This document shows, one piece after another, positions 17,282 through 25,139 of a stretch of 64,000 bases of DNA. Location of the stretch: the NCBI GenBank assembly GCA_963784615.1, contig CAWASG010000001.1, positions 620,001-684,000 on the forward strand, written 5' to 3'. The DNA comes from UBA11403 sp963784615 (lineage in GTDB: Bacteria; Pseudomonadota; Gammaproteobacteria; Legionellales; Legionellaceae). The number at the start of each line of letters is the position of its first letter. The first letter of the stretch is position 1. The translations under genes and the position numbers were made by a program. The notes beneath the pieces were generated by a model. The model was not told the DNA's origin, did not search any database, and saw nothing but the letters and a program-made list of their open reading frames with translations.

Positions 17282-17440
17282 GAATTATGTAGCCTTTTTT
17301 ATTTAGTAGGACCATAGTAGTAACATTATTTCAAACTCAATAATGGAACTTAGGACTGATTCATGCAATAGTAATTGATTTAATGTTCTTTTTCAAAGAG
17401 TTTAATACTTAGTAGGAAGCAGTCTGGCTGCAATATTTGA

Positions 17441-17490
17441 ATTGAAAATCCTTGTGTCCCTGGTTCGATTCCAGGTCTGGCCACCATGTA
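17441..17490. repeat. attR-like 50-bp direct repeat (tRNA-Phe 3' fragment)
   Basis: Identical to 7278-7327; begins ATTGAAAATCC and ends CCACCATGTA. It marks the right end of the island. Confidence 0.95.
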
Positions 17491-17683
17491 TATCAACGAC
17501 TTACCTCCTGTTTTCAAATTCACTTTAACGCTCAAGTGATTCAGACATCAAAGCAATCAATCAAAGCACCACTTCAATACACTTTTTACTGAAACCTCAT
17601 GATGATTTAATTTTTAAAATCCGTGAGGAATGCTAGCATGATCTATATTCCCCACAGACCGTAACACAGACCATGAATTATAA

Positions 17684-17821
17684 AAATCATTCGAAGCCCG
17701 CCCAAATCCAGCCGACCTACAAGTGCTTGGTGATGGCATCATGGACTATGTCAAACAAAAAAAGGATCAAGACCCACTTGAATTTTTCACCTTTTTTATT
17801 CGCAACTCAGATAACAATTAG
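17684..17821 (+). pseudogene. Fragment of a GNAT-type acetyltransferase gene
   Basis: 46 codons open between a TAA and a TAG, without a proper start. The translation (NPADLQVLGDGIMDYVK, then DPLEFFTFFIRNSDNN) looks like the N-terminal part of small GNAT acetyltransferases (..DGI..Y.....PF.FFIRD..). The acetyl-CoA-binding part is absent. Between attR and the phosphotransferase gene. Confidence 0.45.
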
Positions 17822-17845
17822 GTTTAAACTTAGTGAGATCATGTT

Positions 17846-18805
17846 ATGATTCTAAAAAATACACACTCCTTGGCTTGGGCAAAAACCTGTTTAAAAACGA
17901 TGGGATATGACCCACAGAGCCCATTTACACTCGTAAGAAACATGCCATGGTCTAGTGTCTATAAGGTTTTAACGTCAATCGGGACTATTTATTTCAAACA
18001 AATGCCTCCTTCTTTTGCCATCGAAGCAACGCTCATAAACACACTCTCTACGAAGTTCCCAACCCAAGTACCGAAAATCATAGGATACAACGCTGAATTA
18101 CACTGTTTTCTCATGACAGATGCGGGCATTGTCCTTCATGATTTATTACATGCGGATTACAACATGATTCTTGCATCCCTGGCACTCTCCACCTACGCCA
18201 TCATTCAGAAAGGTGTTATCAACGACATCGACACACTGCTATCACTTGACGTACCGGACTGGCGACTCGACACCCTCCCCTCACTTTATCTAACATTACT
18301 CGATGATGAAGCATTCTTAATTTCTGATGGTTTAACAAAAACTGAAATCCAGCAACTACGCAAGTTACATCCCAAAGTAGTACAACTTTGTAAACAACTC
18401 GCACAGTACAACATTCCAGAAACCATCGAGCATAGCGATTTTCACGATAATAATATTTTGGTCGGCAAGAACCATACCCTAGTCATCAACGATTGGGGTG
18501 AAACCGTGATCACCCATCCGTTTTTTTCTTTGATTTCTTTTTTTATCAGCGCCGCACGAAGACATCATATTTTTGAAGACAGTGAACCCTACAAGGCGTT
18601 ACGAGATGGGTATTTAAACAACTGGCTTGAATTTGAGAGCAGTGGTCGCTTATTGGAGGCCTTCAAGCTCACAAAGCAATTAGGACACATCAAATATGCA
18701 CTGAGTTTTTATCGCATAACCCAACTTCCAGGATGGAACGAGTTGGGACAAAACAAGGGAAGAATTGCCCATACACTCAAAGCGTTCATTCAAGAACTCG
18801 GTTGA
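17846..18805 (+). CDS. APH-family phosphotransferase
   Basis: 319 aa. Protein-kinase-like fold of the aminoglycoside/choline phosphotransferase family: nucleotide loop region at about 25-55, catalytic loop IEHSDFHDNNIL with Asp and Asn, and metal-binding Asp in VINDWGET. No transmembrane segment. Family members phosphorylate aminoglycosides, homoserine, choline and others, so the substrate cannot be stated and a resistance role is not proven. Confidence 0.8.
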   Translation: MILKNTHSLAWAKTCLKTMGYDPQSPFTLVRNMPWSSVYKVLTSIGTIYFKQMPPSFAIEATLINTLSTKFPTQVPKIIGYNAELHCFLMTDAGIVLHDLLHADYNMILASLALSTYAIIQKGVINDIDTLLSLDVPDWRLDTLPSLYLTLLDDEAFLISDGLTKTEIQQLRKLHPKVVQLCKQLAQYNIPETIEHSDFHDNNILVGKNHTLVINDWGETVITHPFFSLISFFISAARRHHIFEDSEPYKALRDGYLNNWLEFESSGRLLEAFKLTKQLGHIKYALSFYRITQLPGWNELGQNKGRIAHTLKAFIQELG

Positions 18806-18912
18806 CTGAGCACACTCAATTGGTTCATCTAAACACGGCTTATATCCATGAACGGTTGGGCTTGGAGAATAGCCGTGAGTTGATTAGTCATTATGCTTAT
18901 CTTGTGAAATAA
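18805..18912 (+). pseudogene. Short coding remnant after the phosphotransferase gene
   Basis: An open stretch of 35 codons ending in TAA, with protein-like composition (NTAYIHERLGLENSREL, ISHYAYLVK) but no start. It might be the C-terminal end of a lost gene; the parent is not identified. Confidence 0.3.
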
Positions 18913-19548
18913 GAAGCATCAAAAACGAAGCGTGGAAAATGCTGCTTCTTCTTGGCGTCAACGCTTGTAAATTTGAAGGGCAGAGGGATTGGGTGGGAGG
19001 CTTGTTTTGAGATCTTTATACATCAATTATACGAGTGAGTTCTCTACAAAAAAAGGGGCTGGGTTAATTGTACAGCAATTCCTGCCGTAAAACCCACGCT
19101 GGTGGCGGAGTTCCTTCTCCCGATGTCGGGAGAAGGTGCCCGACAGGGCGGATGAGGGCTGAGGGATCCCCTCATAACTCTCCTCCAATAAAAATATTAT
19201 GGAAATCAGTTAGATATTGACTAATAGCGTTAAAGATATCGAGCAGCGGAACGATGAGTTTCTTTTTTATGACACGAGTACCGAGTGTAGACGGGGCTAA
19301 GAACCCGCTGATAAATGGCGCAGGCAGATAGTACCCCTAAAAAATTCCATCTCATCTGATAGACACCACACAGCAGAACGCAGAAAGAACAATTTGATAA
19401 AATAATCTAAAATTAAGGGACTAATGAAACCCGTTTGATACCGTTAGCGATTTGACCGTCCCTGCGATACCAAACGACACCCAGTCCCTTGATATAAAGC
19501 ATATCATGTGATCGCATAAATACCAGGTTTCATTAGCAAAGGATTGCT
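18913..19548. other. Intergenic region, 636 bp, with common dispersed repeat and palindrome
   Basis: No gene seen. 19111-19158 (TTCCTTCTCCCGATGTCGGG...) is a hairpin-forming repeat of a type seen scattered in many bacterial genomes. 19416-19488 is an imperfect palindrome with arms AAGGGACT / AGTCCCTT and inner CGTTTGATACC / GATACCAAACG; it may be part of the left end of the IS21 element. Confidence 0.5.
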
Positions 19549-19992
19549 ATGGAACTGACACCACGACTATTTCTATGCGCGCTCTGTTATGAACAAGTCA
19601 TTATCTGCACCCACTGCGATCGAGGAAATATTTACTGCAGTATTTCCTGCTCATCCACAGCAAGAAAAAAATCGTTATGTGAAGCCGGAAGTCGGTATCA
19701 GCAAAGTCACAATGGCCGGTTAAATCATGCATCACGTCAGCGTCATTATATGCAACGTTTACGTAAGTTTAAAAATAAAATGACGCATCAGGGTTCCATC
19801 GAAAGCACCTCGGATGGTTTACTACCTCTGGTTAAAAACAAGGCAAAGAAGACTTGTAAGAGGCAGGTAAGTGGTCCAATAATCTGTTGTTTATGCTCCA
19901 CCATCGTCTCTCCTTTGCTTCGTTCCAGGTTTTTACGTTATGGAATGTCTAAAAACGCACATTCTTTACCGCCTTGTTCGCGACCACCTTGA
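19549..19992 (+). CDS. IS21 accessory Cys-rich zinc-binding protein
   Basis: 147 aa. Cys pairs at 10/13, 20/23 and 30/34 (LCALC, ICTHC, YCSISC) indicate zinc binding, followed by a basic segment (RQRHYMQRLRKFKNKMTHQG). I recall a related short Cys-rich ORF in front of istA in other IS21-type elements. The C-terminal third, with another CCLC, may be an extension. Position corresponds to orfA of the 3,395-bp transposon. Confidence 0.65.
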   Translation: MELTPRLFLCALCYEQVIICTHCDRGNIYCSISCSSTARKKSLCEAGSRYQQSHNGRLNHASRQRHYMQRLRKFKNKMTHQGSIESTSDGLLPLVKNKAKKTCKRQVSGPIICCLCSTIVSPLLRSRFLRYGMSKNAHSLPPCSRPP

Positions 19993-20018
19993 TGACTACC
20001 CTAATGAGGAGCAGAACA

Positions 20019-21521
20019 ATGAACATTTCAGATGAGTTAGAAGCCAATATATTGCGCTATTATCACGTTGAAAAATGGCGTGTAGGGACGATTTCGTCTC
20101 AGTTGGGTGTGCACCACAGCACGATAAAGCGTGTCCTGTCAGCAGCAGGCATTCCCAAAAAGAAAATCCTTGTGCAATCGTCTATGATGGATCCGTATTT
20201 ATCATTTGTATTGGATACGTTACAGAGGCATCCAACGTTAACAGCAAGTCGACTGTTCTCCATGGTTCAAGAGCGAGGTTATCCCGGCGGGCTGGATCAT
20301 TTTCGCCATCTTATTTCGTGTTATCGACCAAAGCCTTCAGCGGAAGCCTATCTAAGGTTAAGAACCTTGCCAGGCGAGCAAGCGCAAGTTGATTGGGGGC
20401 ACTTCGGATATATGATGGTAGGGCAAGCAAAACGACCATTGATGGCTTTTGTCATGGTATTAAGTTACTCCCGGAAAATTTATTTACATTTTTATCTCAA
20501 TCAACGCACGGAAAATTTTTTACGTGGGCACGAAAATGCCTTTCAGGCCTTTGGCGGCGTGCCTCGCGTATTGTTATATGACAACCTAAAAAGTGCCGTG
20601 CTTGAACGCCAAGGAGATGCAATTCGGTTTAACCCGACCTTGTTGGCGTTCGCAGCTCACTACCACTTTGAACCAAGACCTTGTGCTGTTTATCGTGGCA
20701 ATGAAAAAGGACGGGTGGAACGAGCTATCCGTTATGTTCGTGATAATTTTTTTGCAGCGCGCACGTATCGTGATTTAGATGACCTTAATGTTCAGGCAAT
20801 GCATTGGTGTGAAACACAAGCTGCTAACAGGCCTTGTCCAGAAGATAAAACAAAGTCTGTCAGGAATGCGTTTCAAGAAGAGCTACCACGATTGGTAGCT
20901 TGCCCTGACAACCCATTCCCGGTCGATGAAATAGAAACCGTGCATATCGGTAAAACACCCTATGCCCGATTCGATATGAATGACTATTCTGTCCCACATG
21001 ACCAAGTGCGAAAAACGTTAACCATTCACGCTACGCTTGATGGTGTAACCATTCTGGATGGAACAACCGTGCTCGCTAAACATCCGCGCAGTTATGACAA
21101 AGCCAAACAAATCGAATGTGCAGAACACATTGAAACACTCATTAAACGCAAGAAACAGGCGCGATTGCATCGCGGTCAAAGCCGGTTAACACACGCCATT
21201 GATTGTGCTCGTGACTTTCTGGACGCAGCCGCTTTGCGCGGTTATCCATTGGGTTCAACGACCAATCAACTGCTGTCTTTGCTAGACGATTATGGAGCCA
21301 GTGAACTTGATGAAGCGATGAACGACGCACTGGCTCGCGGCGTACCTCATCCTAACGCAGTACGGCTGAGTTTGCAGCGACGGCAAGATGAGCGCCATCA
21401 ACTACCGCCGGTCGTCTTGCCTGTATCTGACAACAAACGTGTCAACGAACTTATCGTAAAGCCTCATAAATTAAGCGATTACGATGTACTTAATCAACCA
21501 GAACCTATGGAGGACAAATAA
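20019..21521 (+). CDS. istA: IS21-family transposase IstA
   Basis: 500 aa from ATG 20019 with GAGGAG upstream; the longer frame to 19974 overlaps the preceding gene. N-terminal helix-turn-helix (WRVGTISSQLGVHHSTIKRV), then the rve/RNase H core: QVDWGHFG (first Asp), VLLYDNLKSAV (second Asp), and the Glu in NEKGRVERAIRYVRDNFF. Followed by the Mu-type beta domain. Complete. Confidence 0.95.
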   Translation: MNISDELEANILRYYHVEKWRVGTISSQLGVHHSTIKRVLSAAGIPKKKILVQSSMMDPYLSFVLDTLQRHPTLTASRLFSMVQERGYPGGLDHFRHLISCYRPKPSAEAYLRLRTLPGEQAQVDWGHFGYMMVGQAKRPLMAFVMVLSYSRKIYLHFYLNQRTENFLRGHENAFQAFGGVPRVLLYDNLKSAVLERQGDAIRFNPTLLAFAAHYHFEPRPCAVYRGNEKGRVERAIRYVRDNFFAARTYRDLDDLNVQAMHWCETQAANRPCPEDKTKSVRNAFQEELPRLVACPDNPFPVDEIETVHIGKTPYARFDMNDYSVPHDQVRKTLTIHATLDGVTILDGTTVLAKHPRSYDKAKQIECAEHIETLIKRKKQARLHRGQSRLTHAIDCARDFLDAAALRGYPLGSTTNQLLSLLDDYGASELDEAMNDALARGVPHPNAVRLSLQRRQDERHQLPPVVLPVSDNKRVNELIVKPHKLSDYDVLNQPEPMEDK

Positions 21522-21523
21522 TC

Positions 21524-22303
21524 GTGTTACCTGATTTATTACTGCAGCGCGCGAAAGCACTCAAACTTCATGGCCTCATCAATCATTGGGACGAGGTGGT
21601 CGATGCTGAATGGCTTGAAAAACTTGTCGGTTGGGAGGAAACCTATCGTTCCCAAAAAAGCTTGGACAGCCGTCTGCGCAGTGCACGCATCGGTCGCTTC
21701 AAACCATTAGCTGACTTTGACTGGAGCTGGCCAAAACGCTGTGATCGAGATGTCATTGAGGAATGGATGCAGTTGAATTTTATGAAAGATGCGACCAATG
21801 TTATTTTATGTGGTCCCAATGCGGTGGGCAAAACAACAATAGCCCGTAACATCGCTTATCAAGCCATCTTGAAGGGACATACCGCACTGTTTACAACGGC
21901 CGCGGGAATGTTAAATGAACTAGCTGCCATCGATAGCGACAGCGCGTTGCGCCGTCGTATCAAAAGTTATGTGCAACCCGCATTGCTCATCATTGATGAG
22001 GTAGGTTATCTGTCGTACTCCAATCGCCATGCGGATTTGTTGTTTGAAATTATTTCTCGGCGGTACGAAGAAAAATCGACGCTTATTACCACCAACAAGC
22101 AATTTAATGAATGGCGTGAAATCTTCCCCAATGCTGCTTGCGTGGTATCCATCATCGACAGACTTGTTCACCACTCAGAGATCGTCAATATCGAGGCCGA
22201 ATCATTCCGACTCAAGGAATGGAAAGACAATAGTGCTAAAAAGACAGCTGAGCGAGCCAAAAAAAAGAAGTCAGTCAAACCGGAGGAAACAGAAAATGCG
22301 TGA
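21524..22303 (+). CDS. istB: IS21-family ATPase IstB
   Basis: 259 aa, GTG start 21524 with GGAGG upstream, two bases after the istA stop. Walker A GPNAVGKTT, Walker B LLIIDEVGYL, sensor STLITTNKQF. IstB is the AAA+ helper that remodels target DNA and stimulates IstA. Complete, with a Lys-rich C-terminal tail. Confidence 0.95.
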   Translation: MLPDLLLQRAKALKLHGLINHWDEVVDAEWLEKLVGWEETYRSQKSLDSRLRSARIGRFKPLADFDWSWPKRCDRDVIEEWMQLNFMKDATNVILCGPNAVGKTTIARNIAYQAILKGHTALFTTAAGMLNELAAIDSDSALRRRIKSYVQPALLIIDEVGYLSYSNRHADLLFEIISRRYEEKSTLITTNKQFNEWREIFPNAACVVSIIDRLVHHSEIVNIEAESFRLKEWKDNSAKKTAERAKKKKSVKPEETENA

Positions 22304-22496
22304 CACGATGTTGAGTGCTCTACTGCCAGAGTCCATGTCTGATGAGGCTGCATATTACCTAGTGAACTTTCTTGGCGACCTTACCTGTACTTTGGAGTGC
22401 ATTTACCACATCCAGATTAGACGCCACCATCAGAAGGTTGAATCGGAATTTTATTATTCCATGTCAGATGTGAGCAGGGAGGCTCCGCCGTTTTAG
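22296..22496 (+). CDS. IS21 small accessory protein (DEAA...QI...PPF family)
   Basis: 66 aa; starts at ATG 22296 inside the last codons of istB (8-bp overlap) with GGAGG upstream, so it is translationally coupled. Features: SDEAA (15-19), YHIQIRR (37-43), end APPF. The same pattern with the same spacing is found in orfD of the unrelated 3,395-bp transposon. Not part of the standard two-gene IS21 description. Confidence 0.7.
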   Translation: MRDTMLSALLPESMSDEAAYYLVNFLGDLTCTLECIYHIQIRRHHQKVESEFYYSMSDVSREAPPF

Positions 22497-22524
22497 TTGT
22501 AACTGGGAGTTTTAATAAAAGTTA

Positions 22525-22557
22525 GATCAAGGTGGACATTGTACGTTAACCTTGATC
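22525..22557. repeat. Inverted pair GATCAAGGT...ACCTTGATC near IS21 right end
   Basis: Nine-base arms, 15-base loop. Candidate transposase-binding or terminal sequence of the IS21 element. Confidence 0.5.
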
Positions 22558-22603
22558 AATTTAAACCTGCGCCATATATCCGCGGTTTTGAGCCCCCGTT
22601 AAC

Positions 22604-22793
22604 ATTTACTGCATACCGAGTCTATGAAAACAATTGAACTCAACATTTCCCATCGTACCGTTGAAACCCATATATTAAACCCTAGGCGTAAATTAAATAT
22701 TGGGTTAGGACGTGTTTTGGTGGGGCTCTGATTGATAGCCCTTATCATGAGTTATGGATCGCATGTCATCGGGCAGAGTCATTCGTTAGTGCC
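22604..22793 (+). pseudogene. Remnant luxR-type gene with large internal deletion
   Basis: Closely follows two separated parts of the intact gene 23632-24492. The stretch near 22608-22635 matches its start (TTTAC.GCATACCGAG..ATGAAA.CAATTG), then jumps directly to its helix-turn-helix part (AACATTTCCCATCGTACCG) and follows to the end with small indels. About 600 bp between is missing, and a frameshift follows (LGRVLVGL, stop). It is therefore a decayed tandem duplicate. Confidence 0.8.
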
Positions 22794-22801
22794 GTAGTAA
22801 G

Positions 22802-22892
22802 GTAGGGCGGACAAAGGAGCCGAAAGGCGACGTGTCCACCGGCAGATGCAATTGGTAGGCACGTCGCCTTTCGGCTCCTTTGCCCACCCTAC
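22802..22892. repeat. Palindromic repeat GTAGGGCGGAC...CCACCCTAC
   Basis: 91 bp; arms contain GGAGCCGAAAGGCGACGTG and its complement. A shorter relative with the same GTAGGGTGGGC ends is at 32190-32232. Confidence 0.8.
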
Positions 22893-22916
22893 ATTTCCAA
22901 AGAGTATATACAGGGT

Positions 22917-23213
22917 TTATGGGTGTGGGGTAATCGCAACGATTGTAATTTGCTTTTTATCAGGGCCGTAGTACCAAAATATGCGGTATGCTGCTGGTGT
23001 TTTATTTTCTGCATACGCTTCAAATACCTCTTCTCCGGTTGGTCCTTTTAAAGAAGAATATTTATGGGTGTTGAGGCTTGGGTGTTTAGGATTGTTTTCT
23101 AAATATCCTAACGCCTTCCTAACCGCTTTTAATCGCTTGTTCAAAGCCGGATCACTCAATAAATGATCCAGGTCATCGCTGGCCTGAATGGTAAATAATA
23201 ATTTAAACTTCAT
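22917..23213 (-). CDS. RelE/ParE-superfamily toxin
   Basis: 98 aa. Pattern of RelE-fold toxins: N-terminal helices (ASDDLDHLLSDPALNKRLKA, VRKALGYLENNP), a central LKGPTGEEVFEAYAEN and C-terminal beta strands (AAYRIFWYYGPDKKQITIVAI). The start overlaps the antitoxin stop by four bases (ATGA). Predicted mRNA interferase or gyrase inhibitor; subtype not clear. Confidence 0.78.
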   Translation of the reverse strand: MKFKLLFTIQASDDLDHLLSDPALNKRLKAVRKALGYLENNPKHPSLNTHKYSSLKGPTGEEVFEAYAENKTPAAYRIFWYYGPDKKQITIVAITPHP

Positions 23214-23476
23214 TCTATTTCATCGTCAGAAAATTGAGAAAAACTACCTTTATCAATCAGTTTGTGATTTTTGGCGTCTTCCAGTCCTTTTTTTACCTTA
23301 TTTAAGGCGGATTTATTGTCAAACAACCATTTTTCATTTGCGGGAATTTCAATAAATGGTTCCAAAATAATTCTACCATTCTGCTCTTGACGGATAGAAA
23401 AACTACTAATGCCTTTACTCAGTGCGCCAAGGCTGATACGACCTTTAGAGTCTGGTTTTAAATTTTTCATACGCAT
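23210..23476 (-). CDS. Antitoxin with AbrB-like N-terminus
   Basis: 88 aa from ATG 23476 (GGAG six bases upstream). The N-terminal part (LKPDSKGRISLGAL, GRIILEPFIEIP) looks like a swapped-hairpin AbrB DNA-binding domain. The acidic C-terminus (SFSQFSDDEIE) would wrap the toxin. Operon order antitoxin-toxin with ATGA overlap supports a type II module. Confidence 0.75.
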   Translation of the reverse strand: MRMKNLKPDSKGRISLGALSKGISSFSIRQEQNGRIILEPFIEIPANEKWLFDNKSALNKVKKGLEDAKNHKLIDKGSFSQFSDDEIE

Positions 23477-23631
23477 TATATTCTCCAATATGTGTATATA
23501 TTAACAGTATATCATAAGGGTGGGATATATTCAATGTGGGATGTGCTATTGTAGATTAATTGGACGAAAAAATGATCTCGTGGTACAATTGTGATCAATT
23601 GGCATTAATAAGCAATGACTCAAGGATTATC

Positions 23632-24492
23632 ATGACAAGAAAAATCGATTTACAACATCATGCTTGTTTACAGCATACCGAGGCGATGAAAGCAATTGCT
23701 CATCCATTGAGTTTATTAAACATTAATTATTTCTGTTATACCTCCATTGATTTAACCACAGGCGATCGTTATCTATTGACTGACCATCCTGAATGGAGTC
23801 ATTTTGCATACAAAACAGGATTCTATGAAACTGATTTAGCACGTCGAGTTGAAAGGCCTGGAATATACGAATCATTCTTAGCAACCGAATTTGCGGAACA
23901 CTCGTTTTTTTCACTAGCCAATCAGCATGGGCTTCGAAGCGGGATTACAATGTTGAATACAACGAATAACCGATTAGAAGTTAATTATTTTTATTCAAAT
24001 CACTTCAGAGACGACCAGTACTATCTCGATTTAAAACCCTATTTCAAACAATTCATACCGTATTTTAAAGACGCAGCGCAGGATTTAATCCAAGACGTAG
24101 CCAAACATCCGTTCTCAGTTCGCGAATTTGATCCTCTTCTAGATGGTTTACAGCGACACGCCGTTGATCCAAAACAGATAGGTGAATATCTTGATGCACT
24201 CAATGTCAATCGTCTGGTACTCAATGATGCCGGTGAGTATTTAACCCATCGCGAAGCCTTGTGTATTTATTTTTTTATAAAAGGCGAAACGGCTAAAGCG
24301 ACCGCACTAGCTCTCAATATTTCTCATCGTACCGTAGAAACCCATATATTAAACGTTCGGCGTAAATTAAATATTGGATTAGGACGTGGTTTAGTGGGAG
24401 CTCTGATTGATAGCCCTTATTTTGCGCAGATCATGAGTTATGGATCGCATGTCACCGGGCAGAATCATTCGTTAGCATCAATTGAGTTTTAG
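23632..24492 (+). CDS. LuxR-type transcriptional regulator
   Basis: 286 aa from ATG 23632 (AAGGA upstream; the longer frame to 23560 is not used). The N-terminal 200 residues form an unassigned sensory domain of the type found with many Legionella LuxR proteins. The C-terminal GerE/LuxR helix-turn-helix reads LTHREALCIYFFIKGETAKA, ALNISHRTVETHILNVRRKL. The ligand is unknown; nothing shows a homoserine-lactone pocket. A decayed duplicate lies at 22604-22793. Confidence 0.85.
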   Translation: MTRKIDLQHHACLQHTEAMKAIAHPLSLLNINYFCYTSIDLTTGDRYLLTDHPEWSHFAYKTGFYETDLARRVERPGIYESFLATEFAEHSFFSLANQHGLRSGITMLNTTNNRLEVNYFYSNHFRDDQYYLDLKPYFKQFIPYFKDAAQDLIQDVAKHPFSVREFDPLLDGLQRHAVDPKQIGEYLDALNVNRLVLNDAGEYLTHREALCIYFFIKGETAKATALALNISHRTVETHILNVRRKLNIGLGRGLVGALIDSPYFAQIMSYGSHVTGQNHSLASIEF

Positions 24493-24539
24493 CCAAAAAT
24501 AGGCGACATTGTATATGACAACCAATCACTGTTTATTGT

Positions 24540-25091
24540 TTATAAGGTATAAAAGTCAACAAACTTTCTAATTTTAGGTTGCAAATAGCGGCTTTGCTGA
24601 TAATACAAATAAACGGGTTGCGCTGTGTCTTGAAATCCAGAAAGAATTTCAACCAAGTCTCCTGACTGTATCGCGTCCTCTACGATATAATCGTGTAGTT
24701 TTACAATACCCATCCCGGCAATAGCGCAATCACACATAGCGCGACTGTCATTTAAACATAATACCGGTTTCACTTGGATTTCTTTGTTTCCCTTAAATAC
24801 CAATATATTGTCTGGTTTTCTCATACTATGCGTAATATACCGGTGCTTGTTTATATCAGACGGAACTTCAGGCGTTCCATATTGTTTTAAATAGCTCGGA
24901 GAACAGCAATAAATATAGCGTGTATCCGCAACTCGCTTGCGAACTAACGAAAGAGGAGCGTCCATTGACATACCAAAAATTAAATCAATGCCCTCTTCAT
25001 CTAAATCTGGAAATCTTTCCGCCAATTCAAGATTAATCCGTAACTGAGGATTAAGTGCCATGAATTCAGGTAGTCGGGGCAGTAAATAATG
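24540..25091 (-). pseudogene. 5'-truncated LysR-family regulator
   Basis: Only the substrate-binding half of a LysR regulator (HYLLPRLPEFMALNPQLRIN ... GIDLIFGMS ... YIYCCSPSYL ... CAIAGMGIV). In-frame coding similarity reaches to 25091, where a TGA follows, and the N-terminal DNA-binding domain of about 95 residues is absent. A 173-aa product from ATG 25061 could be made but could not bind DNA. It is divergent from the MFS gene at 25140, its likely former target. Confidence 0.82.
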
Positions 25092-25139
25092 TCAACAATT
25101 ATAATTAACCCATTATTATATTTTCGTGGGAATAACCCG

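Larger units (their letters stand above)
7278..17490. mobile_element. 10.2-kb genomic island integrated in tRNA-Phe
   Basis: Bounded by a perfect 50-bp direct repeat (7278-7327 and 17441-17490) made of the 3' part of tRNA-Phe plus a few bases. A P4-type integrase gene sits next to the distal repeat, with an AlpA-like regulator and other satellite-type genes beside it. Cargo: a Doc toxin module, an Xre regulator, three exported proteins and HGGxTG-type genes. The island is interrupted by a 3,395-bp transposon (11153-14547). Net size without the transposon is about 6.8 kb, close to small phage satellites or integrative elements. Confidence 0.92.
19549..22496 (+). mobile_element. IS21-family element, four genes (exact ends not resolved)
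   Basis: Gene block: Cys-rich ORF, istA, istB, small DEAA protein. The palindrome at 19416-19488 on the left and the inverted pair at 22525-22557 on the right are candidates for end sequences, but no matching terminal repeats or target duplication could be fixed by eye. The right side abuts a broken luxR copy starting near 22604. Confidence 0.85.

Noticed and set aside
17846..18805. Aminoglycoside resistance gene
   Set aside because: Only the broad APH fold is supported; family members have many substrates and no resistance context is present.
19055..19080. GGTTAATTGTACA as the left terminal repeat of the IS21 element
   Set aside because: Partial likeness to the right side (GGTTAACGTACA), but it is about 490 bp before the first gene with an unrelated dispersed repeat between; too weak to set the boundary.
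23632..24492. Quorum-sensing LuxR with homoserine-lactone binding
   Set aside because: The helix-turn-helix is clear, but the N-terminal domain lacks recognisable autoinducer-binding residues and no luxI-like gene is nearby.
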